The position numbers were made by a program, and so were the translations under genes. A model generated the notes under the pieces. It searched no databases. It saw only the letters and a program-made list of their open reading frames with translations, and had not been told where the DNA came from. A DNA stretch of 64,000 bases. It comes from Mucilaginibacter lacusdianchii (GTDB taxonomy: Bacteria; Bacteroidota; Bacteroidia; Sphingobacteriales; Sphingobacteriaceae). The stretch is taken from assembly GCF_009770985.1 (NCBI RefSeq), contig NZ_WSRW01000002.1, positions 620,001-684,000 of the forward strand, written 5' to 3'. Of the stretch, positions 12,701 through 20,296 are shown piece after piece (within the stretch, counting starts at the first letter, position 1; every line of letters begins with the position of its first letter).

Positions 12701-13862
12701 CAAAAATTTGATTGCCATTACCCTGTGCAAAGGAAGTCACAAAAGGCGAGCTAAGCCCATAAGCGTCATATGGATTGCTCCTTTTTAGATTAAAAAATGT
12801 GAGGTTACTATCGTATTTATTAACGCCTGCTACATAAAAGCCCAGCCAGCCTATTCCCTGGTTATCAACCAATATACTGCGAATTGATTTACCAGATATA
12901 CTGTAACTGTTGCGACCATCCGGTAAATAATGTTCTATTACCCCGGTTTGCAAATTTAAGATGTTAAGCCCTTCTTCCGTACCAATCCAAAGCGCATCCT
13001 TACCGGCAAGCGCTAAAGCGTAAATGATATTATTGGACAGGTTACCCGGAGCAGGCGTTTGTTCTTTGATGCTGGAAAAACTTCTTCCATCTGGTAAAAG
13101 CTTGCTTAGCCCCCCACTGGTGCCTACCCAAAGATTTCGCTGCCTGTCTTCTACAATAGCTTTAACCGTACCGCCTGCCAAATTTTTGGAATTACTGATG
13201 TTGGGCAAAAAAGCAGTAAAGTTGTGGGTTTTGCGATTATATTGGTAAAGACCGTTTTTTGCGCCAATCCACATTCGTTTCTGGCTATCTTCATATACCG
13301 TTAATATTGACTGATGTCCGATTTCGTCGGGCACGTCACGCATATCGCCAAACTTGGTTATTACGCCAGATTTCGGATCCAGCTTATTTAGACCTCCTAA
13401 AGTTGCCACCCATATTTTCCCCTCAAAATCACTGCAAATACTTTTAATAACTGCATTGGTAAAGCCATTAACTTCGTTATTTGATTTGTAATGGCGAAAG
13501 CAGTTTCGTTTTCGATCGAATAAGTGCAATGAGGCACTTGTGCCTACCCATAATTGGCCGAAAGGGTCTTCGTAAAGGCTTGTTATTTCGTTTGACCATA
13601 AACTCATGGTATCTTTTGCATGGTGCCTATATACCGTGTAGTTTAAACCATCAAACCTGGTAAGCCCATCTTCAGTGCCGAACCACACAAACCCATAGCG
13701 GTCTTTTAATATTGCATTAACCGTATTCGAAGCAAGTCCGTCTTTAGAACTTATTGCTGTAAATTGATACTTTGGTACCTGCCCAATTACGGTACATGTA
13801 CACACAAATAACAAAGACAGCGCAAATACTATATTGCGCAACATTAGATAACATGACTGCAT
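9705..13862 (-). CDS. Hybrid two-component system sensor/regulator (HTCS)
   Basis: One-chain sensor kinase and regulator of 1385 residues, as found in Bacteroidota polysaccharide loci. Order: signal peptide (about 1-27), periplasmic sensor of repeated Reg_prop propeller blades (about 30-730, many DGLxRFDG and WxGTxxGL motifs), Y_Y_Y domain (about 745-800), one membrane segment (about 805-825), HisKA with phospho-accepting H865 in SHDFRTP, HATPase (N-box near 975), receiver with D1177 in VSDIMMP, and AraC-type HTH domain (about 1279-1385). It should bind a xylo-oligosaccharide in the periplasm and activate the locus. It ends 237 bp before the LacI gene on the same strand. Its leader carries two copies of ACATTTGTA 14 bp apart, a plausible site for its own AraC domain. 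All key phosphotransfer residues are present. Confidence 0.95.
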   Translation of the reverse strand: MQSCYLMLRNIVFALSLLFVCTCTVIGQVPKYQFTAISSKDGLASNTVNAILKDRYGFVWFGTEDGLTRFDGLNYTVYRHHAKDTMSLWSNEITSLYEDPFGQLWVGTSASLHLFDRKRNCFRHYKSNNEVNGFTNAVIKSICSDFEGKIWVATLGGLNKLDPKSGVITKFGDMRDVPDEIGHQSILTVYEDSQKRMWIGAKNGLYQYNRKTHNFTAFLPNISNSKNLAGGTVKAIVEDRQRNLWVGTSGGLSKLLPDGRSFSSIKEQTPAPGNLSNNIIYALALAGKDALWIGTEEGLNILNLQTGVIEHYLPDGRNSYSISGKSIRSILVDNQGIGWLGFYVAGVNKYDSNLTFFNLKRSNPYDAYGLSSPFVTSFAQGNGNQIFVGTDGGGLSSFDTQSGLFKRYPLTSARKRPGSNFSILALKRTRNGDLWAGTFQDGVFKINPTTGAVKQFLKGTGNTTINHDEIFCLEEDKSGRIWIGTNGGGVDIYDPKTGTFKFYVPFARAADEFSLPLNGYIRDFEEDEFGRMWIASHGMGIGIFDPKNEQFTVLSHLAGNLPSNLIQTLYKDGRGNMWAGTGDGLLKINVRTRQVETFGAEHGLVDGIVHKILEDKLGRIWFSTNRGVSWIDPNRKVVTNYNSVNGLQGGSFEQGAGLVDHNGVLFFGGTDGFNYIQPANGIRENKNPTPVIFTSLKIDDKEVTSAGSDMLQTDISIAESIRLNYKQNFSISFVGLNFTSTRQNHYYYRLKGFDKDWINAGTKTTAYYTNLSPGEYAFEVKAANNDGFSNKGVKSINITIRPPFWMTIYAYLFYITAACSLLLWIRHRGIQKLRRTFKQEEARREAERLHELDRLKIKFLTNLSHDFRTPIALIMAPIDKLLSQRLEDGIDTQLMVIKRNARRLLNIVNQLFDLRKIEEGEMRLNPIKADIIAFQKEVSEAFYDLSEKKRIAFVFKSSISSLQISFDPDKLERILFNLLSNAFKFTMEGGKVMLITYLKQSTTDTDQSNLVIEVTDTGIGIDESQQQHIFTRFYQNQISGNVFNQGSGIGLSIVKEFVELHGGTVELQSEPGKGSSFCIYLPVDAEAAQPKIENTPDDEITDKTVSDTEMQSVLQPVKENNVKAATLPIVLIIEDNEDFRFYLRDNLCAHYKVIEAADGKEGWQKALSVHPEVIVSDIMMPHMDGIQLSQKLKADKRTSHIPVILLTASTREEEQINGLASGANDYLTKPFSFGILVIKINNLLAFNRTLKSTYTKQLKVEPAQIKVESVKEKFLKMVVTYVEENLHNTQLSVEDLSRHIGMSRGSLYNKLLEITGLSPVEFIRSIKLEKAAMLLEDSDMNIAQIAYAAGFSTPNYFAKSFKAKYQMLPSEYLSQKRKTVAHMND

Positions 13863-14326
13863 AACTAGGTTTATAACAAGTTCCTGATAAATTCTCTACA
13901 CAGTATTTGCGTTCACTTATGCTACAAAATGGCAATCATTAATGCAGAATAGCAAGTCTTTAAAACAGGAGATCTTCTCAATTTGGTTGAACAAATATAC
14001 TTTGAAAGGCGACATTTGTAATGGAACATTTGTACAATAAAGTATGCCTTAAGTTCAATTACTTATGAGTGTGTTACTACGAACTTTAAATCTAGCATGT
14101 TTAGGCCATACAGAAATATTGAAGTCAGTTTAAAAAACTAATTTTAGAAAGTTTGAATTATTTAGAACATATAGCTCCATTGCCACTATGGCAAAGCCTA
14201 GTATGGCTTTGATGCCTGTTTAACAGTCTATTTACGGCTATAGTCTAAGTTTTTCGTGTTGGGTGTTTAAGACACATTTACAACCGATATGTATTGAACT
14301 GCTGGCGTTCTGCTTACACAACCCGC
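13863..14326 (-). promoter_or_regulatory. Leader of the HTCS gene
   Basis: This 464-bp gap between the HTCS start and the GH127 stop holds no credible gene. On the minus strand 13992-13999 reads TATATTTG, which fits the Bacteroidota -7 consensus TAnnTTTG, but no good -33 element at the usual distance was found. Two ACATTTGT elements (14012-14033) lie just upstream of it. A 7-bp inverted repeat (CAAAGCC 14192-14198 with GGCTTTG 14205-14211) has no following T-run, so it is not a convincing terminator for GH127. Confidence 0.4.
14012..14033. repeat. Direct repeat of ACATTTGTA, 14-bp period
   Basis: ACATTTGTA occurs at 14012-14020 and again at 14026-14034, in the same orientation, a 14-bp step. 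Direct repeats of this size are usual binding sites of AraC-type domains. The same octamer is present in other leaders of the locus (2302, 16896, and inverted at 17065 and 30101). Candidate HTCS operator; not proven. Confidence 0.45.
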
Positions 14327-16672
14327 TTATTTGAGTAAACGTAAATCGTATATGGCTGCTGTTTTTTTTCCGGGGGTAGCCACAAACTTAACCTGAACAC
14401 TGTTCCCTGCTTTCTTCACATCCTCCGGTACAGCAAACTCTTTAGTCACAAAAGCATCGCCTTCTGTACCAGCCAAAGTAACATGCTCAAGCTTTATGTC
14501 ATTTAAATAAATGTCAAATTCAGCCGATTCAAGGCCATAATAAGTGATACTCAGTTTGTTTACAGCGGGCGTCATCCGCAAACGATAACCAAAGTAGCCC
14601 GTAGCATTTCGCCAGTGTAAGTTTCTGAAAACTCCGGTTTCTGACTTATCTTTTATCAGAACATGGTCATTCTCGGGCTGTTGTTCGCCGGGAACTACGC
14701 CATCAATGGTACGCGATGCCAGCTTAATGTAAGTATTATCCAGCATTTGCAACTCTGCCTCTTTTTGTAAAACGCTGTCTTTTGAAGACACCACAGGCCA
14801 GTAAAGCATGTAACGGGCATCATGTAGGGTGTAAAAAGGCACCAGTTTCAAGTGTTTAAACTTCTCCTGCGCTACAACATTACCTACTGTATATACATTG
14901 GTGCCTTCCTTGCTTTTAACCAATGCCTTTTCAATATCATGTTGGTTGCCAACCAATAAAGGCGATGCTGTAAGCGGATACATTGGGCCGGTTGCGATGT
15001 GCCCCCACCGGCTACCATTTGCACGCAACCCGGTTAAATTAGAAGTGTCTGTAGCGGCAGCCAATACCACAGGGCCCCGTAAAAACGAAATCCAATGCGA
15101 CTCATCAGGCAAATATTCGGTATACACTTTCATTGGTAATTGCACGCTGATCCGGTCGCCTGTCTTCCAGAGCCGCTTAATGGCAATATAGTTATCCACC
15201 GGTGAAGACAGATTAATTGTCTGCCCATTTACTTTAACACTATAGCCTTCACTATCTAACCATTTTGGTTTACGCAGGTAAATGGTAAAGCTTTCGGGTT
15301 TAGCAATTTTAACAGTTAATTGGCTGCTTTCTCTTTCCGGAAAATTATTCTGCTGTGTAAGTTGTAATTTACGCTCAGCCCAATTAAGCACCGATGGTAT
15401 AAATAAATTCACGTACAAATCGCGGTTGCGGTATGTATAGATCAACTCACCATATTTGCCATGATTTTCCATCCCCGTGCCTACACAGCACCAAAAGCCT
15501 TCGTCGGGAGTAGAATATACCCGGTAATGCTGTGGATGGATAGGTGTAAAATACACGTAACCTCCTTTTGTAGGATGCTGTGATGAAAGAATATGGTTGT
15601 ACAGCAAGCGCTCGTAAAACTCAATGTATTGCGCTTGGACATCATGCAGAAACAGCATCTTCGAAAGCTTAAGCATGTTGTTGCTGTTACAAGTTTCCGG
15701 CCCCTGTTCAGATTCTATCATGGAAGTAAAATTACCTGTCGGGTTAAAATGCTCCCTTACGCTATTACCACCTATTGAAATAGTACGCTTACTAACAACC
15801 GTTTGCCAAAAAAACTGAGCAGCCGAATGGTAATTCGCATCGTTACTTAACTCGGCTATCCGTTCAAAGCCCACTACTTTCGGTATTTGGGTATTAGCGT
15901 GCATACCGCTTAATTTATCTTCCTTCTTCTCAAGTGGCATCAGCAGGGCCTGGTGCGAAAACTTACGAGCAAGGTCCATATATTTGCGCTGTCCTGATAT
16001 GGCAGCCGCATCAGCGCACACCTCATTCATTCCGCCATGTTCGGTGCCCAGCATCCGTTGAATTTGCGCTTCATTCAAGCCCGACAGTTCATCCATCGCC
16101 CAATCGGTTAACTTTAAAAATACAGCTTTGGCCTGGGTGTTTTCTGCCAGCAAATAGCTATCCCTTAAACCGGCGTAAAGCTTGTGCAGGTTATACCAAG
16201 GTACCCATTTCTTATCAAATTCGCTAAAATCGCCCAGTTTTACCTTTGCCCACATTTGCCGCCCTCCAGGTACGCCGCCAACATAGCCATCTGGGTTGTT
16301 TGCCTGGCAACGGGCTAGTTCATTAGTCATATAATCCAATCGCCGTTTACATTCCAGATTACCTGTTGCCGCATACATTTGCGCCAATGCAGTTAGGTAA
16401 TGCCCGGCCGTGTGACCATCCAAACCCGAATTTTCCCAGTTACCATAACTTTCTGCTTTGGGATGCAGGCCTGCTTCCCGCAAAAATGGCGCAAGTAACC
16501 TATCAGGCTGTAAGCGAAGCATATAGTCCAAATTCACTTTTTCTGCCTGCAGAAAAGGACTTTGTAACAACCTTACCTGATTTAAACGAAATGGCTGCAT
16601 AGGTGATTGCGCCAATGCCCCACACACCACGCTCATTAAAACAGAACAACTAAAAACGAATTTTAAACGCAT
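14327..16672 (-). CDS. GH127 beta-L-arabinofuranosidase-like protein (DUF1680)
   Basis: Secreted 781-residue enzyme (signal peptide 1-21, ending GALAQ). It has the GH127/DUF1680 alpha/alpha barrel. The zinc-cysteine site known from HypBA1 of Bifidobacterium (Glu338, Cys340, Cys417 nucleophile, Cys418) is matched by E326 and C328 in GPETCNSNN and by C395 and C396 in FWCCVGTG. HypBA1 removes beta-L-arabinofuranose; related GH127/GH146 enzymes do the same on plant glycans. In this locus it would act on arabinose-containing xylan side chains. It is transcribed away from the GH10 gene, sharing a 536-bp divergent promoter region. A C-terminal beta-sandwich region follows the barrel (about 520-781). 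Confidence 0.88.
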   Translation of the reverse strand: MRLKFVFSCSVLMSVVCGALAQSPMQPFRLNQVRLLQSPFLQAEKVNLDYMLRLQPDRLLAPFLREAGLHPKAESYGNWENSGLDGHTAGHYLTALAQMYAATGNLECKRRLDYMTNELARCQANNPDGYVGGVPGGRQMWAKVKLGDFSEFDKKWVPWYNLHKLYAGLRDSYLLAENTQAKAVFLKLTDWAMDELSGLNEAQIQRMLGTEHGGMNEVCADAAAISGQRKYMDLARKFSHQALLMPLEKKEDKLSGMHANTQIPKVVGFERIAELSNDANYHSAAQFFWQTVVSKRTISIGGNSVREHFNPTGNFTSMIESEQGPETCNSNNMLKLSKMLFLHDVQAQYIEFYERLLYNHILSSQHPTKGGYVYFTPIHPQHYRVYSTPDEGFWCCVGTGMENHGKYGELIYTYRNRDLYVNLFIPSVLNWAERKLQLTQQNNFPERESSQLTVKIAKPESFTIYLRKPKWLDSEGYSVKVNGQTINLSSPVDNYIAIKRLWKTGDRISVQLPMKVYTEYLPDESHWISFLRGPVVLAAATDTSNLTGLRANGSRWGHIATGPMYPLTASPLLVGNQHDIEKALVKSKEGTNVYTVGNVVAQEKFKHLKLVPFYTLHDARYMLYWPVVSSKDSVLQKEAELQMLDNTYIKLASRTIDGVVPGEQQPENDHVLIKDKSETGVFRNLHWRNATGYFGYRLRMTPAVNKLSITYYGLESAEFDIYLNDIKLEHVTLAGTEGDAFVTKEFAVPEDVKKAGNSVQVKFVATPGKKTAAIYDLRLLK

Positions 16673-17208
16673 TGAAATATGTTAAACTAAACGCAACTAA
16701 ATAAAAACAGGCAGCTTCCTCATCTATATTAATTCTTAAATAAGACTACGCCTTTTATGCAATTGTTAGAAGCTAATTCTATCTTTCCATTGTAAAACAT
16801 CGGTTTTATAAAGATGCAAGCACAGATAGGCTGTTGGCTGATTGATATAATAATTGGTTGGTCAAAATTAGGCTTGCGCTTAGCCTAAAGGTAGCACATT
16901 TGTGCAAATAGATATTGACTTTGTTTAATTACGCGCCTTGTAACGCACGGGGAATTTTTGACGAGCATAAACCAAAAGCAATTCCTACCCTAAATAAGAA
17001 ACGAGGGTTAGCGGATAAAAGGCACCATGATTGCGCTGCAACTTACGATTCGATTGCAGGCTGAACAAATGTATAATTTAAATACATAAACGGCTCCTTG
17101 GATGTACAGACAGGCAATTACATTTGAATACCAGTGAATTGGAAAAGAAAGGCGTAAATCTATCCTGCCAACCTGGAAATATAACGTATCAGCAAAATTT
17201 TTATATAG
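16673..17208. promoter_or_regulatory. Divergent promoter region between GH127 and GH10 genes
   Basis: This 536-bp gap has no credible gene. It holds two adjacent inverted repeats: TTAGGCT/AGCCTAA with a 7-nt spacer (16868-16888) and GCACA-TT-TGTGC (16894-16905, one further base apart counted inclusively as arms 16894-16898 and 16901-16905). ACATTTGT is at 16896-16903 and its inverse ACAAATGT at 17065-17072. A CGATTGCA half-site, identical to half of the LacI-type palindrome near susC, is at 17051-17058. Confidence 0.45.
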
Positions 17209-18300
17209 ATGATGAATAATAAACGTAAACTTATTTACTGTACTGGTGCTATAGCCTTATGTTTGGCCGGTTTGGCCTGGCGCCCTTCACCAACTGATTC
17301 AGATAAGGGATTGAAAGATTATTACAAAAAATACTTTCCTATTGGTGCGGCGGTAACGCCAAGGGAACTGCATTCAGAGGAAAGTAAATTGATTGTTAAA
17401 GAATTTAGTAGTATTACGCCCGAAAATGCCATGAAGATGGGCCCGATACATCCTGAGGAAAACCGCTTTTACTGGCCTGATGCAGATAGCATTGTTGCTT
17501 TTGCTCAGCGCAATCATTTAAAAGTAAGAGGGCACACACTATGTTGGCACGCACAGGCACCAAACTGGATGTTTAGAGACTCTGCCGGGAATGATGTGAG
17601 TAAAGAAGTATTATTGGACAGATTGCGAAAGCACATACATACTGTAGTGTCGCGTTATAAAGGCAAAATTTATGCTTGGGATGTTGTGAATGAGGCTATT
17701 GCTGATGATACTACGTTTTTGCGCAAAACAAAGTGGAGCCAAATTACCGGACAGGAATTTATTGAAAAAGCCTTTGTATATGCCCATGAGGCCGACCCAA
17801 AAGCTGTATTGTTTTATAATGATTATAATACAGAACAACCTGCTAAAAGAGAAAAAATTTACAAGTTACTTAAAGGTTTGCGTGAAAAGGGAATACCCGT
17901 ACAGGGAGTTGGTTTACAGGCACACTGGTCTGTAACTAACCCAAGCCGCGAAGAGCTGGAAAACTCCATAAAGCTTTTTTCATCCTTGGGTTTACAGGTG
18001 CAGTTTACCGAGTTGGATATTTCGGTATATGCAGGCAGGCAAGGCGGGCAGCTGATTAATGGAGAACAGCAACAAACCAAAGCAACTTTTACCCCCGAAA
18101 TGGAACAACAGCAGCTGGAAAAATACAAAATGGCATTTGAGGTATTCCGCAAGTACCGAAAGCAAATTACAGGTGTAACGTTCTGGAACGTTTCTGACCG
18201 CTATACGTGGCTTGACGGCAGAGGCCGAAAAAACTTCCCTCTGCTTTTTAATACGGAACTTAAACCCAAAAAAGCTTACTGGGAAGTTGTTAAATTTTAA
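17209..18300 (+). CDS. GH10 endo-1,4-beta-xylanase
   Basis: Single-domain GH10 xylanase of 363 residues, normal for the family core. Residues 1-24 are a hydrophobic export signal; there is no lipobox cysteine after it, so a soluble periplasmic enzyme is more likely than a surface lipoprotein. The acid/base is E162 in WDVVNEA and the nucleophile is E268 in FTELDIS; the HTLCWH motif is at 109-114. It cleaves xylan or xylo-oligosaccharide backbones. It is the only plus-strand gene between the GH127 gene and the SusCD genes, and ends at a strong bidirectional hairpin. Confidence 0.96.
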   Translation: MMNNKRKLIYCTGAIALCLAGLAWRPSPTDSDKGLKDYYKKYFPIGAAVTPRELHSEESKLIVKEFSSITPENAMKMGPIHPEENRFYWPDADSIVAFAQRNHLKVRGHTLCWHAQAPNWMFRDSAGNDVSKEVLLDRLRKHIHTVVSRYKGKIYAWDVVNEAIADDTTFLRKTKWSQITGQEFIEKAFVYAHEADPKAVLFYNDYNTEQPAKREKIYKLLKGLREKGIPVQGVGLQAHWSVTNPSREELENSIKLFSSLGLQVQFTELDISVYAGRQGGQLINGEQQQTKATFTPEMEQQQLEKYKMAFEVFRKYRKQITGVTFWNVSDRYTWLDGRGRKNFPLLFNTELKPKKAYWEVVKF

Positions 18301-18314
18301 TCTTTAAATTCCAT

Positions 18315-18350
18315 AAAAAAAGGCAGTTCATTAATGGACTGCCTTTTTTT
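18315..18350. terminator. Bidirectional terminator between GH10 and susD
   Basis: Stem AGGCAGT (18321-18327) pairs with ACTGCCT (18338-18344) around a 10-nt loop, flanked by a run of A on the left and seven T on the right. It serves the GH10 gene on the plus strand and the susD transcript on the minus strand. Confidence 0.85.
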
Positions 18351-18365
18351 ATAAGTGACCCTTAG

Positions 18366-20288
18366 TTAATAGCCAGGATTTTGGTAGGCTGCTTTTTCGG
18401 CCGGAGAAGCGATCATGTTATCCAATTGAGGTTGCGGTATTGGACGCAGATACAGGTAGCCTTGAATGTTACGTGTTACAGTAACTGGTGTATGATCACC
18501 AAGGCCTGTTCCGCAAATAGTAAAGGTTTTGGCTAACTCTCCCCATTTTTGCGTACGAACCAGATCATGCCAACGACCGCCTTCGCCATAATACTCCCGT
18601 GAGCGTTCGGCCAGGATGTAGTTAATATCAATAACCGCTGGCGTAGCAGCTATCATTGCCGCACTGTTATCTTCAACCTTGGATACATTACCATTATTAG
18701 TGAAGCGCCATTTACCGGCACGTGCGCGTATAACGTTAATTAAATCGCGGGCAGATTTACCGGCCTTCACAGTTGCACCTTTCACTGCTGCTTCAGCTGC
18801 TACAAAGTACAGTTCTGAAAACTTAGCTATTGGGAACGGACGGGTGCTGCCGGCGTTGGGTTGGCCAAGGCCCCCGGCGTTATCAGTACGGTAAGGGCCT
18901 AGTTTCCACAAACCAGGATATACAAGTCTGCTGATACCACTTGGATTGATTACAAAGTCGGACCGGCCGGGTAGTAAGCCAGCGCCAACATTACCATTCG
19001 CATTTGCATAAGCAACAGCCGGATTGTCATTATCCAGGAAAGTTAGTACAGCATCGCCCGGAGCAATCTGGATATTATTGGCATTAGGCAGCGTTTTGGT
19101 AGCGCTCCCTCCTTTTGGCCAGTTACCGCGATAAACGGTGGTGAATGTGCCATCGTACCTCGAATCGTTAACTTTATCAGCAAAGGTATTTTTGAATACT
19201 TCTATGGTTGGTGCCATACGTACCCACGGACGACCCAAGTGTTGTTCAGCTTCCCGTAAAACTGAATTTTCAGGCCCGCTTTTTAATACGGTATAATTCC
19301 ATGTCATCATCCAGCCGGCAAAGTTATCCGGCGCACCGCCGCTTCCAAAAGTTAAGCTACCGCCATTATATTTTTCACTGGTTTGGGTATGATCGGCGTA
19401 TAAAAGCATTTCGCTGTTACGGTCGTTTGAACCAACGTTTACATCGTAAAATGTGGGTTGAAGCTTAAATGGCCCCGGATCATCAATTGCAGCGGTTGCT
19501 ACGTCATAAGCTGCCTGAAAATACCATGCTGCGTCGTGCCCGTCCGGATCGGTACGGTTGGTAGCCGGATAAGTAGGTATGTTATTGGGATTTTGCAACC
19601 ACCAGCCGTAAGTTAAATAAGCTTTTGATAACATTAACCGGGCAGCAGTTTTGGTTAGCCCGCCTACCACACGACCACTTGCCGGTAAATCTTTTACGGC
19701 CAGCAACAAGTCTGGAAATACGCCTTTGGTGTAAACTTCGGGCACCGTATTACGCACCGAAGAAGTTGTTGGGGTGATATTAAATTTCAGCACGCCTGCA
19801 CCTAAATCAAGCGGCACACCTCCAAATGTTTGTACCAGTAAAAAATAATCAAACGCCCTGAAAAATCTCGCTTCAGCAATTAATGCAGGCGATATGTTTA
19901 CAGCACTGGCGTTTTCGATAACACCACTGGCTGTATTAATGTTAGGATACGCTTCATTCCACAAAATACTCATCGGGAAGCTGGCAGGCGTTATATTGCC
20001 AACGCCCGAAACGTCAAAGTCTTTAAAATTACCGTCAGCCTGCTGCCCCCAGGTGGCCTCGTCTGTACCGGTTACACCAGAATTATAATAGTAAGCCTGA
20101 CCATAGATATTACGCAGGTGAGCATACATAGCAGTTAAACCGCCGTTAACGCCTTGCTCTGTTTTAAAGAATTCGGGAGTAAAGGTAGCGCGTGGAGTTT
20201 CATCGAGTATTTTACTGCATCCGCCTGATAGTATTAAAACACATAGTGCAGATCCAACAATTGCTTTCATTTTATTTTTTTTCATCAC
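18366..20288 (-). CDS. SusD/RagB-family outer-membrane glycan-binding lipoprotein
   Basis: 640-residue SusD-like protein. It has a lipoprotein signal with lipobox LSGGC, so C24 is the lipidated residue and the protein should sit on the cell surface capping its SusC partner. The SusD start pattern (CSKILDETPRATFTPEFFKT) and the C-terminal block (YYGEGGRWHDLVR followed by YLRPIPQPQLD) are both present. It is the second gene of the SusC-SusD pair, 8 bp after susC. Its role is to capture xylan fragments for import. It is longer than many SusD proteins but not abnormal. Confidence 0.96.
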   Translation of the reverse strand: MMKKNKMKAIVGSALCVLILSGGCSKILDETPRATFTPEFFKTEQGVNGGLTAMYAHLRNIYGQAYYYNSGVTGTDEATWGQQADGNFKDFDVSGVGNITPASFPMSILWNEAYPNINTASGVIENASAVNISPALIAEARFFRAFDYFLLVQTFGGVPLDLGAGVLKFNITPTTSSVRNTVPEVYTKGVFPDLLLAVKDLPASGRVVGGLTKTAARLMLSKAYLTYGWWLQNPNNIPTYPATNRTDPDGHDAAWYFQAAYDVATAAIDDPGPFKLQPTFYDVNVGSNDRNSEMLLYADHTQTSEKYNGGSLTFGSGGAPDNFAGWMMTWNYTVLKSGPENSVLREAEQHLGRPWVRMAPTIEVFKNTFADKVNDSRYDGTFTTVYRGNWPKGGSATKTLPNANNIQIAPGDAVLTFLDNDNPAVAYANANGNVGAGLLPGRSDFVINPSGISRLVYPGLWKLGPYRTDNAGGLGQPNAGSTRPFPIAKFSELYFVAAEAAVKGATVKAGKSARDLINVIRARAGKWRFTNNGNVSKVEDNSAAMIAATPAVIDINYILAERSREYYGEGGRWHDLVRTQKWGELAKTFTICGTGLGDHTPVTVTRNIQGYLYLRPIPQPQLDNMIASPAEKAAYQNPGY

Positions 20289-20296
20289 TTATCTGT

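Noticed and set aside
14192..14211. Inverted repeat as GH127 terminator
   Set aside because: No T-run follows on the minus strand, and the stem is short.
17209..18300. GH10 xylanase as a surface lipoprotein
   Set aside because: The hydrophobic N-terminus has no lipobox cysteine in the right place.
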